Origin: Melastoma dodecandrum
Lineage: Eukaryota > Streptophyta > Magnoliopsida > Myrtales > Melastomataceae
DNA: 64,000 nt
NCBI GenBank assembly: GCA_029817715.1
Contig: JARUPY010000533.1
Coordinates: 5,848,001-5,912,000 of the forward strand
Direction of reading: 5' to 3'
Shown: positions 1 through 12,037 of the stretch, one piece after another
Numbering within the stretch: the first letter of the stretch is position 1
Layout: the number at the start of each line of letters is the position of its first letter
Notes under the pieces: generated by a model
What the model was told of the DNA's origin: nothing
The model's input: only the letters and a program-made list of their open reading frames with translations
The model's database searches: none
Translations under genes and position numbers: made by a program

Positions 1-1914
1 TCCACATCGGGGTTGATAATCTACACAGATTCCCGATTAATAAAATGTTTAGTATGCGATGGCTTTTCATGTCAACAAAAAGAATGCCTGCGAAACTAAT
101 ATGTGTACCTCCTTCACCGTTTCAGCAAGCTCTAGCATGGTGAATTCACCTGTTACACAAAAAGTAAAGCTGTCACGAGCTAATTCCTAGTACTCCATCC
201 AGCAATCGACGGGATCACCTGGATTTCCGATATTAATTGGACCAGTACTTTCGCCTTCCATCAGCCTAATCAGACCATCAACCTATAAACACCAAAACGG
301 AAAAAGCCAAGAAGCCACTTATTCAGTGAAAACACCGACTCGACACAATCTAAATGTTTCTCAAAGAAGAAAACATCACTCTTTACCATATCAGAGACAT
401 AGCAGAAGCTCCTAGTTTGAGTTCCCGGTGCCTGCACAGTGAGAGGCTCACCACTACACAAGCAGTTCAACAGAAAGTTAAATTCACATCTCTGATCCAA
501 GTAGTGACATTATGGAAGCTGCTGAAAAAAAGCTTACCGCACAGCTTGAGCAATGAAATTGCTCACGACGCGACCGTCGTCAATATTCATGCGAGGACCA
601 TAAGTGTTGAATATCCTGGCAACTCTTATCTCTGGATATTGGACATGCGATAATCCAATTGAGAGGAAAACTCAAATGACCAACCATTTCCTCAGCAAAC
701 AAAACAGAGATCTAGGTAACAATTCTAACCTATCCCATGCTGCCGGTGATAATCAAACATCAGAGTCTCAGCCACCCGCTTCCCTTCATCATAGCAACTT
801 CTAACACCTATGAAGAAAGAGAGTGATCATTATAAAGACAAGGTAGCCAAATCATCTTCAACTCAACAGAACAAGAAAATCCAAAAAGCTATGAAGAGTA
901 TAGAATGCGTCAAAGCCATACCGATCGGGTTGACATTTCCCCAGTAACTTTCATCTTGAGGATGCACCAAGGGATCTCCGTACACTTCAGAGGTTGAAGT
1001 AAGAAGAATTCTGAAATAATGATAGTCTTATCAGAAAAATGCAAGCATTTTGAACTGTAATTGCAAGTCATAAATTGGAAATCATGGTAATAACCTCGCT
1101 CCAACCCGCTTGGCAAGACCGAGCATGTTCAGAGTTCCAATCACATTGGTTTTTATGGTCTGTTCAAGCAACACCAAAACCCAAAAGTCAAATTACCAGC
1201 TAGGCCCATAAGTTTCTCGGCTTACGAAATTACAGACCTTTACTGGGTTATATTTGTAGAAAATAGGCGAAGCGGGACAAGCGAGATGATAGATTTGGTC
1301 AACCTCGATTAGCAATGGCTCAGTGACATCTGAGTTACATAAACAGCAACTACATGATATATCACTTCTTCACATTTGGCTAGACTATAATATAATCACA
1401 TAAGATACCATGTAATTAGTAAAGGACAAGGAGGGTTACCATGACGTATTAATTCAAATCTTGGATGACCAATCCATTTCTTCAAGTTGTCTTTAGATCC
1501 AGTGAAATAGTTGTCAGCCACAATAACCTGAAGCATAAATCCAACCATCGGATGATGAAACCATCAAGGAGCCCAGGCTTCGTGGACAAGTAGCACGATG
1601 TAATCTGGTTCCAGAGTAAATGGCTTCAAGGGACTTACCTCATTCTTCTCATTTTCCATCAGCCTATCAACGAGATGCGAACCAATAAACCCAGCTCCTC
1701 CAGTAACTAGAATCCTCATATTGGGCTATCAGAAGAGATCGATCAAGACTAAGCATAATTTCAGAATTTCACAATCAAACCACTTCACTAGAATCCAGAA
1801 ACTAATTCCACAGTTACCCACCTGGAAAAACTTTGAGAACCGCAATGGAGACGGGGTCGGTGGCGGCTTGGCCACCGTGCTGTTTTCGCCATTCGCAGCT
1901 TGCTTGTCAGCCAT
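1..1914 (-). CDS. UXS: UDP-glucuronic acid decarboxylase (UDP-xylose synthase), cytosolic type, 3' end cut by the window
   Basis: The enzyme converts UDP-glucuronate to UDP-xylose for cell-wall xylan and other glycans. Eleven complete exons plus the start of a twelfth can be traced on the minus strand: 1914-1822, 1725-1639, 1527-1440, 1329-1238, 1159-1095, 1010-922, 807-730, 631-538, 453-387, 282-219, 149-109 and 20-1. The first eleven sum to 858 nt, exactly 286 codons. Visible motifs are the Rossmann loop [11 protein letters not shown] just after the short N-terminus, the short-chain dehydrogenase YxxxK as SCYDEGKR, and NTYGPRM. The N-terminus ([10 protein letters not shown]) has no transmembrane anchor. 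In the family this marks the soluble cytosolic isoforms (Arabidopsis UXS3/5/6 type), as opposed to the Golgi type II membrane forms. About 55 C-terminal residues lie beyond the left edge. Start chosen at 1914 because it gives the usual short N-terminus ahead of the first intron. Confidence 0.95.
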
Positions 1915-2461
1915 AAGGAAACCCGAAATGCTAAAACTCTGCGAATCCAATTGCCAAATCCAAGACTCAATCTCAATGTAAACGAGAACATAACAAACAA
2001 CTCCATCAATCAAATCACACCAATCTCAAAAGAAACCCAGAATCCACAACCGACCTTCCTTTTCCTAGCGAAAACTACCTTTCCCTAACAATTCCCGGAT
2101 CTCGTCAAATGCAAGATGACAACTTCATAGACGAAACGAAAAACCCAGATCACCGACAGATCACCAAACGCCTTCAAGACCAAGCAAAGGTGACGGCTTT
2201 ACGACGCCGAGAAGGTCGAGTGTACCCAACAAACACAAAATTGCAGAGATCCAAGAAAATCCCGCTCCCCAACCGGACAGAAAACAAGAAAACGACACGC
2301 TCTCGCTTCGTTTGTTTTACTACCTCGGACAAATTAAAGAGGTGGGGCGGTTATCCTTGTTTTGGACGAAATCGCGATTTGAAGAGGAAAAAGATTTTGG
2401 AGCGGGGACTGAGTTAAAGTTGAAATCATCTTTTTTTAGTGCATGATTGTAATAAATAGAA
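1915..2461. other. 5' leader and promoter region of the UXS gene
   Basis: AT-rich sequence upstream of the UXS start codon, ending at the tRNA-His gene. No further coding exon was recognised. The short open frames here carry no recognisable domain. Confidence 0.4.
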
Positions 2462-2533
2462 GTGGCTGTAGTTTAGTGGTAAGAATTCCACGTTGTGGCC
2501 GTGGAGACCTGGGCTCGAATCCCAGCAGCCACA
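2462..2533 (+). tRNA. tRNA-His (anticodon GTG)
   Basis: A 72-nt cloverleaf. The acceptor stem GTGGCTG (2462-2468) pairs with CAGCCAC (2526-2532), followed by discriminator A. The anticodon loop reads TTGTGGC, with GTG as anticodon. The T arm contains GGGCTCGAATCCC with the GTTCGAATC-type B box, and the A box TAGTTTAGTGG is present. There is no intron. The sequence agrees with the usual plant nuclear tRNA-His gene. Confidence 0.95.
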
Positions 2534-2672
2534 TTCTTTTGTTATAAATCTAACTCCGTCCCATAACATAAAGCCCCCGAAACCTCAGCAGCGCAAGAGG
2601 GTGGTTGTGAGGAGGGTAGAGGGATTTGCCGATAAATTCCTCAGTTGACGGACGAAGGCGAGTGACCTCCCT

Positions 2673-2676
<4 letters not shown>

Positions 2677-2709
<33 letters not shown>
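2677..2709. repeat. (CT)n microsatellite
   Basis: Uninterrupted CT dinucleotide run in the probable 5' untranslated region of the OST4 gene. CT-rich leaders are common near plant transcription starts. Confidence 0.9.
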
Positions 2710-2711
<2 letters not shown>

Positions 2712-3413
2712 TTGATCGTTAGGTGTTTTCGACAATTAGGTTAGAATCAAGCCGATCGATTTTTGTTCTTGTTTTCTCTTGTGGGTGATCCGTCGACGCA
2801 TTCTGTAGGAGACTTTTTTTTAATTAGCGAAGAGTGAGATCTCAGGTCAATGTGGATTTAGAGGTTTTACCGGAGCCTAGTTTTTCTGGAATGTTGAGAT
2901 CTTTGTTCCCATCGGATTGACTCGTTGTATGAGGCCGCATTCTATCATCTGGGGAATATCATACCCAGATGGCCTGCTTGGTTCCAGAATGCGGTGTTTC
3001 TTCGTCATGTCTCCACAAACCCTGTTTTTAGTTGCTTATAGGTGAGCCGTGATAGATGGAGTGAATTGTCGTTCCATTTTGGAAACCAAATGCAGTTCAA
3101 GTTTGTACGCCCATGGAAAAAAAAGATTCCCTTAGGTATAGTTTTTGAGCTGCCAAAGGCGATGCTTTTGTGGCTCCGTTTGTTGTTCGTTGAATCCGTT
3201 GATCCTTGGATGCATGCATTGCCTGCTGTTTTGTTCGTGGATAACCCCACTAGCTCATGCCTACACACAACTTGCTATTCTTGGGGTCTTCTGCTTCACA
3301 TGCCTGGGTTGGACTGAAGTTGCGAATTTTATATCCCCCATTACGTCAGCTAGATGGATCTTCCTCTGATTTGAGGCTGATGCTATTGTTGTTTTATTTG
3401 CATGCTTTTGCAG

Positions 3414-3527
3414 ATGTTTGACGATCAAGACCTCGGTTTCTTTGCCAACTTCCTCGGCATTTTCATATTCCTCCTGGTGATTGCTTACCATTTTGTGATG
3501 GCTGACCCAAAATATGAGGGCAACTGA
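3414..3527 (+). CDS. OST4: Oligosaccharyltransferase subunit OST4 (37 aa)
   Basis: OST4 is the smallest subunit of the ER oligosaccharyltransferase, which transfers the preformed glycan to Asn-X-Ser/Thr. The open frame encodes 37 residues starting [13 protein letters not shown], followed by a hydrophobic stretch (about residues 8-29) that forms the single membrane helix, and ending MADPKYEGN. Length and sequence match the plant OST4 family almost residue for residue. The ATG directly follows a good splice acceptor (CTTTTGCAG at 3405-3413). The gene therefore has its whole coding region in one exon after an intron in the 5' leader, and the upstream exon probably includes the CT-rich tract near 2680. 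The frame is below the usual size cut-offs and easy to miss. Confidence 0.93.
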   Translation: MFDDQDLGFFANFLGIFIFLLVIAYHFVMADPKYEGN

Positions 3528-4367
3528 ACGTTTTCTCGCATTCTCAGATAACCCCCTTTGGTTTTTGCTCTACATTCGGCTGGTGTAAAGGCCGCCTGGC
3601 GATGAAAAAAGTTTTGCTATTTTAATCGGCTCATCAGTCATCCTTTCTGCGCATATAGTGATGTTATTGTCTTAGCTCCGTTGATTCTCCCCTATGTTCA
3701 GAATGCCCGAACTTGGAAGGCATTGAATTGGGAACAGCCAAACCATGTGCTTATCGTAACCAGGGCATCACTATTTTGTATGTTGAGGCCAACAGGCTCC
3801 CGAGATATGATACTAGAAAGATGAGAACATTGTAATATGGAATCACATCAAAGGAGTAAACTCACAGAAACCGGAAGGATTTCGCCCTAGTCCTGCAAAC
3901 CAACCAAACAGAAACTAGAAAACTCCCAGACGCCTAAAGGATACAGCTTGTCCCTGAGAGGACATGCAACCAAATGGATCAATGAGTATACACAAAAAGG
4001 AACCTCCCAATGGCTGCTGCATATTTTCAACATTCTATCCGAATGTCTCTTTCGTGACCCTGAAAGCCCATAACAATTTCAGCAAGCAACACACACGTGC
4101 ACAAATAAACCAGGGATTCGTGAGTTCATTTTATAAGTTGCGTGAGTTAACATTGAGGCGAAAGAGGATGACAATGAAAGAAAAGCGAGAACTTAGATAA
4201 GCCACATAAATAGAAAAAAACCATATCGAATCAGACTCTACATGGACTTGAGAAACGAAAACCCGACCACATGGACTCCCCACCCAGCAGTTAAGTCTGA
4301 CAGTTCAATACGCACAACCCAATAACATCACTCCAACCAACATAAGAAAAGCCAGACGCCGAGAACC
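3528..4367. other. Intergenic / 3' untranslated sequence
   Basis: Lies between the convergent 3' ends of OST4 (+) and the first UBC7-type gene (-). Only untranslated sequence is seen. Small open frames have no recognisable protein features. Confidence 0.5.
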
Positions 4368-6112
4368 TCATAGCATTTCCTGCGACCGTCTCACACAGCG
4401 AGCGACCTTCTTCCTGAACTCGTTCCTGTTCTCTCTCCATTCTTTCTGTGCAACAATTACAGGCAAAGACACCAAACAACCTCATCAGTTGAAGGACAAC
4501 AACAGACGCCTTCTTTTTCCTCCCTAACATCAACCAAGAAGGTTAAGAAGTGAACCATATGAAATAATGCAATTGAAACTCAGTTTATACTCCATATCCT
4601 TTTCCCCAATTATTGAACTGACAAAACACTACTGGTTTGGCCGAATTCTGAACAGTGACTTGGAAATTTGAAGAATAGGACTTTGAGGATATTTCAATTT
4701 ATATTGATTTGGGGGGAGTGGATCCAGGGAAACTTACCGCAGCTTCAACATTTGCAGGAGATTCATCATTTGGGCTTGACAACATTGATATGATGCTTAA
4801 GACTATGCTCTCAACCTGTAAGCCAAATTGAAATACCCATTACCTGAAACCTAAATCAATAACTTAAATTTCAACGACTATCTTGAGAATAGCAATTGTG
4901 ATAAGGTCAATGCATATGAAGTGGAATCTTACTGTATGCACTGGAGACCATCGTTCACTCGCAAGCTCGTAACCATTTGGATCATCACCAGGTGGATGTA
5001 GGATTGAGATGCAAACTTTCCCATCTGGATACACTGCATTCACCTCAAGGGAAATAAGCAAGATTATTGAGCTTAAGAACTAAACACTATTCTCAAAATT
5101 GAAAAGGAAAAAGAAAAAAGACAGCGCAAGAAAGAGTATCACCGTTGGGGTGCCAAACTTCAGAGGTAAATCGCACTGCTGGGGGACTAACTGGATAGTT
5201 AGGAGGAAAGCTCATTATTGCATTAAAGAAGCCTCCCTCGCTGCAATTGATACAAAATTAGTTCTATAATATATTCACACCGCGCCAACTAAGGCACCAA
5301 AATAACCAGAAGGCGTGAGATATCACATTGTTCAAGGAACCCTAGAGTCCCCTTTGCTTAAAATCCACTGGTATGAGACATACCAAAGGATATTAACAAT
5401 ATTTTTCCATTTGGCGAACCAACCAATAGATCCAGACATTATTGCATAAAATCTCTCTTCCATATCTTTTCAGAGGATGAATAGATCACCAACTAACCAG
5501 CGTTCATGTCATCCCAGTTCCATTTCTCCGACTATGGTAGAAGGCCTTAAGCTACAAACACTCGAGTCTTAAATTCCACTCAGAAGAACTGGCTATACAG
5601 ATTCTCTGTCACGACCACCTCTATCTCGAGTTGGTCAGTACCTAAGTAATCAAGTAAACTCATCCAAAAATATTGATTTGAAGCCATACTAACACTTGGA
5701 CAACCCCACTAAACAAAACCAACACCCAAATCACCACAAGCATCCCCATCAAGGACAACAGAACTAATCAGCCCATCCGATGCTCACGTCCCCCATCCCA
5801 GAAAGATCAAATTTTGCAGAAGAAGCACTTACTACAACGTATCAGGAGGGCCAATTATGGACACGCTCCATTCAAAAACATTACTTTCATCCACCAATCC
5901 CGCCGAGAATCCATCCACGGGGTTCCTACAAAGATCTGCAACCAAAACACCCAGCACAGAAACACACGAGAAGGCCTCAACTTTACAGCCTCCGCCAATA
6001 ACTACCAAAAACCCTGTAACACAAAATCACACGGGAACCCCAAAAGAAGAAGCTCTATACACAGACCTCTGAGTTGCTTTTGGAGGAGAAGGCTGGCCTG
6101 ATTGTTAGCCAT
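4368..6112 (-). CDS. UBC7: Ubiquitin-conjugating enzyme E2, UBC7/UBE2G1 type (tandem copy A)
   Basis: E2 enzyme that carries ubiquitin as a thioester. The UBC7/13/14 class is linked to ER-associated and Lys48-type ubiquitination. Six exons: 6112-6067, 5935-5833, 5240-5143, 5033-4933, 4815-4738 and 4445-4368. They total 504 nt and encode 167 residues, the usual family length. The HPN motif (WHPN) sits just before the active-site Cys90 (in GKVCISILH). It is followed by the acidic loop insertion [17 protein letters not shown], diagnostic of the G-type E2 class, and the C-terminus ends CVRRSQEML. An almost parallel gene lies 0.9 kb upstream on the same strand with identical exon lengths, so the two arose by tandem duplication. 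Confidence 0.95.
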
Positions 6113-7004
6113 CCCAAAGGAGAGAAACGGAAGTTCTGACTAATTGGGGAGTGCGCAGGTAATTGTCGGTGTTCTGGGTTTCTTCCTGCTGTTCTTCCCT
6201 TTGTGTGGATGGAACTTTTTTATAGCAGTGAAGGCAGAAAACCTTTTTGACTGCTAAACCACTCTCATCACTCGCGTCCAGAGACAACCTTCGCTAAAAG
6301 TACAAGGAACCTTCCCGGCTTTAAAGCCCACTGTTCTCAACGTGGGTAAACATCATTGTTTTGTGTGATAAAAATGAATGCGGTATCCGGACAGGTTTTT
6401 GTGCCAAGTAGAATGAACATCTTATGTATCTCACCTATGTATATGCTGCTTAACATGACATTGTAGATCAGCCTTGATCATTCCTTAGCTGCCATGCCAT
6501 ATGTGAGTCGATGTACGGAGGCCAGATCGTCTATCATCCTTCGAGAAACAACAAACCGTTCCGTGTTTATGATAGGGTAACAGAAGTTATTAGGGTGAAT
6601 CTGTCCCTCTGGTCAATCCTACAGGAGATGGTGCATCCTATCCATGATATCAAAATGAAACAATCATATAGGGAAACTCAATCCAGATAATCAGCAGTAG
6701 GTGGGTTCCTGTTCGGTTTGAAGCAACATAACGCCTACACTGGGTTTTTGATCCGATATTGATTTCGGACGACCACACAACATGCGGGGTGATAAAACCG
6801 GCGATAGCTTTCAGACCAAGGCCACGTGAATAAAAAGCTTAATATTGAAAGAGAATTCTAAAAGGACATACGAAGTGGCTAACAGCCACTCTTCTATCAC
6901 CCCACCCCCCTCCTCCCGAGAGAGAGTCATGTTTAGGTAGACAAAAACCCTGTAACAGCACTCCCAACAGCGACAGGAAGCAGATGATGTAGCTGCATGA
7001 CAAA
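6113..7004. other. Spacer between the tandem E2 genes
   Basis: Contains the promoter and leader of copy A (next to 6112) and the 3' untranslated end of copy B (next to 7005). No gene seen. Confidence 0.5.
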
Positions 7005-8917
7005 TCACAGCATTTCCTGCGACCGTCTCACACAGCGAGCAACTTTCTTCCGGAACTCACTCCTGTTCTCCCTCCATTCCTTCTGCAAGATCATCAGTAA
7101 GCAAATCTAATAAAGTATTAAATGGAGTGTAAAACCAGAGGTGCTACTTCTTTCTTTAGTAGTGAGTGACACCAAGAGACAACAACAAATTCATCAAGCA
7201 TCCTTAATTCTAGTGCCTATCAAAGGAAGTACTCTTCGGCTAAAGAGTGCTTTTCAGCTAGTTAGTTAAAAACGCATTTCTTTCTTTTTTTTTTTGTTGG
7301 TAAGTGGAAGAACACATTTCAAATCTCAGGAACAATCGTTACTTTCCATAGAGCAGCCAATTTGATATTGTTTCCAAATTCAAATGACAGTTACTTTCAA
7401 ATGAAATAAATTTTTAAGAAAATATTGACTTTCTCCAATTTCTAAGTTCTAAGCTAAAATTCTAGCTTCTACATCTTTCACTAGAGGGGAGACTGGAGAA
7501 GCCCTAGACCAAGAAAACTTACAGCAGCTTCAACATTGGCAGGAGATTCATCGTTTGGGCTGGAAAGCATCGATATAATGCTTAAGACAATGCTCTCGAC
7601 CTGCAAGTCAAACTTTAATAGTCATTACCTCTGGTCAAAATAAAATATATGATTTGATTAGAAAAGAAAATGCTTTCATTCCTATAGAACAACACGACAT
7701 GCTGTTACCAGCTATAAATTAAACTTGGCCTTGCATATTACCAGAAAGATGCCAATGTCATTCATAAGACGAGATAAAATTGATAATATGTCAATAGATC
7801 CTGCTCACACATAATTCAAAGTATCACAGGGTGAAATCATATCAAGATTGGCAGCACAAGACTGGTTAAAAGGCCTTTAATCGAGAAACAAAAGCAGATG
7901 CATTAAAGTAAGCACACAGTCGTGAAGCAGAAAAACAAAATAGAAATTAACCGTGTGCACCGGAGACCATCGTTCACTTGCAAGCTCGTAACCATTTGGA
8001 TCATCGCCTGGTGGATGTAGGATTGAGATGCAAACTTTTCCATCGGCATATACTACATACAAGACCAGAACAATCAGGCATCTTTCTTAGTCAAACATTA
8101 ACTTTGCTATTCATAGAAGAATTAAACGGGATGAAAAGTTAAGAAAAGAAACTCACCATTGGGGTGCCACATCTCTGAGGTAAACCTAACAGTTGGAGGA
8201 CTGAGTGGATAATTGGAGGGGAAGCTCATTATCGCATTGAAAAAACCTCCGTCACTGCAAAGAGGTAAGATAAATATATCTCATCAGGCATATCCAAGCT
8301 TCATCAGTCAAGACAGAAACTGCATGTGTAACACTAATATAACCACTTCAAACTGTATTAAACTTCTCAGTCGTTTCACCACACGCCACACGCAAATTCG
8401 AATTCACCGCATAAATCCCCAGGCTTATAAATCAATCATCTCCTTCAATTGCTTCAACCTTAACACAATCTTAATTATACCAACCTTAACACAATCCCAG
8501 GCGGCCATCCACACCCCAACACAAGAAATCACACAAATCCACGATTGAATATCACAAGTACTGATTGAAAAGGAACTGCACTCACTATAACGTATCAGGG
8601 GGCCCGATGATCGAAACGCTCCATTCAAAGACATTACTTTCGTCCACCAAACCCGCTGAAAACCCATCAACAGGGTTCCTACAAAGATCTGCAACCGAAA
8701 TCACGACACCCAGAAACAAATCACATCAAAGATCCAAACTTGACAGCGAAAACGGACGAAAGGCAAACAAAATAAAAAAACCCAAGAAACAAAAAACAAC
8801 ATCAAGAAAGCGCTCGATCTAACGAATATGCAGATCCTTTTCGATTAAAACAAAAAGAAAAAGCCGCCGACCCCTGAGCTGCTTCTGGAGGAGGAGGCTG
8901 GCCTGATTGTTTGCCAT
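7005..8917 (-). CDS. UBC7: Ubiquitin-conjugating enzyme E2, UBC7/UBE2G1 type (tandem copy B)
   Basis: Second copy of the E2 pair. Exons 8917-8872, 8688-8586, 8254-8157, 8052-7952, 7600-7523 and 7082-7005 have the same lengths as copy A (46, 103, 98, 101, 78, 78 nt) and encode 167 residues. It keeps WHPN, the active-site Cys in GKVCISILH and the [17 protein letters not shown] loop. Differences are conservative: for example VYADGK where copy A has VYPDGK, YDGGFF where copy A has YEGGFF, and PLSPPTVRF where copy A has PVSPPAVRF. Introns are much more diverged than exons, which suggests both copies are under purifying selection. The function expected is that of copy A. Confidence 0.95.
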
Positions 8918-9227
8918 CTAACAAAATCTGGGGAAGATCAGATTTGATTCGAGGGAGGGGGAAATAGGGTTGATTTTTATTGGAAGGCCGAAAAGGGTAA
9001 AAAAAAGGGAATTCGGGTCCTTTTTGTCATTTTTTTTTTTTTTTTTTTGGGCAGTCAAAATCTTTATTAATGATAAAATAATATAATAAAATATTTAGAC
9101 CGAGGACTAAAAATGATAAATCACCTTCAGTCGAGTCGTCCCAGGTCAAAGGCAGAGAGTTAGAGTTGAGTTGATTTGAGGAAATCCCTCGAACCCACAG
9201 GGAGCAGCTAAATTTGTAATAAAAGAA
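8918..9227. other. Divergent promoter region between E2 copy B and HSP70
   Basis: A 310-nt shared upstream region. It contains a T-tract near 9030-9050 and AT-rich sequence. No gene seen. Confidence 0.5.
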
Positions 9228-9350
9228 GAATCCCCGCGGGGATTCCTCCCCGAATCCTCACCGTCCTCTTGTTTCGATCCGACGGTCGGTTTCCATCTCC
9301 CGAACATTCTCGAGTTCCCGCGCCGAACCCAGCCCATCTTCGTATATAAA
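9228..9350 (+). promoter_or_regulatory. HSP70 promoter: heat-shock-element-like sites and TATA box
   Basis: A perfect 18-bp palindrome GAATCCCCGCGGGGATTC lies at 9228-9245. Its GAA and TTC ends are in 5-bp register with gaps, as in a gapped heat shock element. At 9302-9314 the sequence GAACATTCTCGAG gives GAAnnTTCnnGAg units, close to the nGAAnnTTCnnGAAn consensus. TATATAAA follows at 9343-9350, about 130 bp before the ATG at 9481. Order and spacing suit a heat-inducible HSP70 promoter. That HSF binds here is inference. Confidence 0.65.
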
Positions 9351-9480
9351 ATCCCGTTGCAGCTCGCCTCTTTTAACTCCACGTTAAGACGAAGCAAAGG
9401 TGATTCCCTCTGGAACGAATCTTGTCGATTCGATTTTCTCTGTGTTGCGAATTCTGTTGCGAGATTGATTTGGGGAGGTT

Positions 9481-11661
9481 ATGGCGGGTAAGGGAGAAGG
9501 TCCGGCGATCGGTATCGACCTCGGGACCACGTACTCTTGTGTCGTGGTGTGGCAGCATGACCGCGTCGAGATCATCGCCAACGACCAGGGCAACAGGACG
9601 ACGCCGTCCTACGTGGCGTTCACCGACACCGAGAGGCTCATCGGCGACGCCGCCAAGAACCAGGTCGCCATGAACCCCACCAACACCGTCTTCGGTGAGT
9701 TTTTTGTAGTCCCCCGCGCATTTGTCTTTGGAAGTCGAGCGGTTGTTAGTTGTTTGATTAGAGAGGAGGAGGCTGTTAGTATGTGGAATTGATATTTTCC
9801 AAAGATGAGCAATCGATGACGAGGATGACTGTTGGCTATCTTTGATTTAGAGAGGTCTGATCGATCGTAAGATAGGTTTCCGGAGATTGTTAGCTTACGC
9901 AATTTTTTTGTTGGATCTGAAACAGATGCAAAGCGGTTGATTGGGAGGAGGTTCAGCGACCCCTCTGTTCAGGCGGATATAAAGCTCTGGCCATTCAAGG
10001 TGATCCCCAGCCCTGGCGACAAGCCTATGATTGTTGTCAACTACAAGGGTGAGGAGAAGCAGTTCTCGGCTGAGGAGATCTGATCCATGGTCCTGACGAA
10101 GATGCGCGAGATTGCCGAAGCGTACCTCGGTACTTCTGTGAAGAATGCAGTCGTGATTGTTCCTGCTTATTTTAACGACTCACAGAGGCAGGCCACGAAA
10201 GATGCCGGTGTCATCACTGGCCTCAATGTTATGCGTATCATCAACGAGCCGACGGCAGCAGCCATTGCCTATGGGCTCGATAAGAAGGCTACCAGCTCTG
10301 GGGAGAAGAACGTGTTGATCTTTGACCTCGGTGGTGGTACTTTTGATGTGTCGCTGCTAACAATTGAGGAGGGTATTTTTGAAGTCAAGGCAACAGCGGG
10401 AGATACTCATCTCGGAGGGGAGGATTTTGATAACAGGATGGTGAATCACTTCGTGCAGGAGTTCAAGAGGAAGCATAAGAAAGATATCAGCGGAAACCCG
10501 AGGGCACTGAGGAGACTGAGGACCTCTTGTGAGAGGGCGAAGAGGACACTTTCCTCTACTGCTCAGACAACCATCGAAATCGATTCTCTATACGAGGGTA
10601 TTGATTTCTACTCTACCATTACCCGTGCCCGATTTGAAGAGCTCAACATGGATCTGTTCAGGAAGTGTATGGAGCCAGTGGAGAAGTGTCTGAGGGATGC
10701 TAAGATGGACAAGAGCACAGTGCACGATGTTGTGCTTGTGGGTGGCTCCACTAGGATCCCCAAGGTGCAGCAGCTATTGCAGGATTTCTTCAATGGCAAG
10801 GAGCTGTGCAAGAGCATTAATCCTGATGAGGCAGTTGCATATGGTGCTGCAGTGCAAGCCGCCATCCTGAGCGGCGAGGGCAATGAGAAGGTGCAAGACC
10901 TGCTGCTCCTCGACGTCACTCCTCTGTCTCTGGGTCTGGAGACTGCCGGTGGTGTGATGACCGTGTTGATCACGAGGAACCCCACCATTCCCACCAAGAA
11001 AGAGCAGGTTTTCTCCACCTACTCTGACAACCAGCCGGGCGTCCTCATCCAGGTGTATGAGGGCGAAAGGGCGAGGACAAGGGACAACAACCTGCTGGGC
11101 AAGTTTGAGCTCTCTGGAATCCCTCCTGCCCCAAGGGGTGTGCCGCAGATCACTGTCTGCTTCGACATTGACGCAAATGGCATCCTTAACGTCTCTGCTG
11201 AGGACAAGACCACAGGACAAAAGAACAAGATCACGATCACTAACGACAAGGGAAGACTGTCCAAGGAAGAGATTGAGAAGATGGTGCAGGAGGCAGAGAA
11301 GTACAAGGTGGAAGACGAGGAGCACAAAAAGAAGGTTGATGGGAAGAATGCCTTGGAAAACTATGCTTACAACATGAGAAACACCATCAAGGATGAGAAA
11401 ATTGCCGGGAAACTAGCCCCTTCTGACAAGAAGAAGATTGAGGATGCAATCGATGGGGCCATCCAGTGGTTGGACGGGAATCAGCTGGCCGAGGCAGATG
11501 AGTTTGAAGATAAGATGAAGGAACTTGAAGGTATATGCAACCCGATCATTGCAAAGATTTATCAGGGCGGTGCTGCTGGGCCTGATGTGGGTGGAATGGA
11601 CGAGGAAATCCCTTCGGCTGGGGGAAGTGGCACGGGTCGAAAGATTGAGGAGGTTGATTAG
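9481..11661 (+). CDS. HSP70: Cytosolic heat shock protein 70, reading frame interrupted by an in-frame TGA
   Basis: ATP-dependent chaperone of the cytosol and nucleus. Exon 1 is 9481-9694 and exon 2 is 9926-11661, joined at the conserved HSP70 intron position in an Asp codon (VF-D-AKRLIG). The joined frame is 1950 nt, or 649 residues, the normal size. Signatures seen are [10 protein letters not shown] (residues 11-20), the [12 protein letters not shown] and [14 protein letters not shown]ase motifs, and the cytosolic C-terminal EEVD. One codon is wrong. TGA at 10081-10083, about residue 124, stands where relatives have Ser in [11 protein letters not shown]. The remainder (from Met at 10087) is fully open and well conserved for 524 residues. 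So this is either a very recent nonsense mutation, a readthrough case or a base-call error (TGA for TCA). Confidence 0.85.
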
Positions 11662-12037
11662 GTTGTCTGGCTGGATCTTTCAGAATCCCTTATCATGTTT
11701 TGGAATTCTTATGCAATGTTGTAGTATTTCCATTTTGAAATGAACCCTGTCACATTCTAAGTTTTTTCTATGCCCAAACTTTTCGGACAACTATTAGTCT
11801 GTTGAAGAGACGAGCCAAATAACACGGGGACAAAAGCCTCAGCAACAATGACATTTTGTAACACATGTTCGTCTTATCAGCAACACATTGTGGGTGTTGC
11901 GCCAAAAATGCAGTCATATGATCGTGACGAGCTGCTTCAGGTTAAAGCTCCGAGCAGCAGTTCAGCAGCTTCTTAAGATGGCCCTGCTGAGGAACCGAGG
12001 AATCAAGAAGCCGGTTTTGTGCTCCCCCTAAATTCGG
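11662..12037. other. HSP70 3' region
   Basis: Probable 3' untranslated sequence of HSP70 followed by the upstream region of the next gene. No gene seen. Confidence 0.45.

Noticed and set aside
10774..11325. A 183-codon open frame on the minus strand inside HSP70
   Set aside because: It lies wholly opposite the conserved HSP70 exon. Such antisense frames are a known by-product of HSP70 codon use, and no independent domain is visible.
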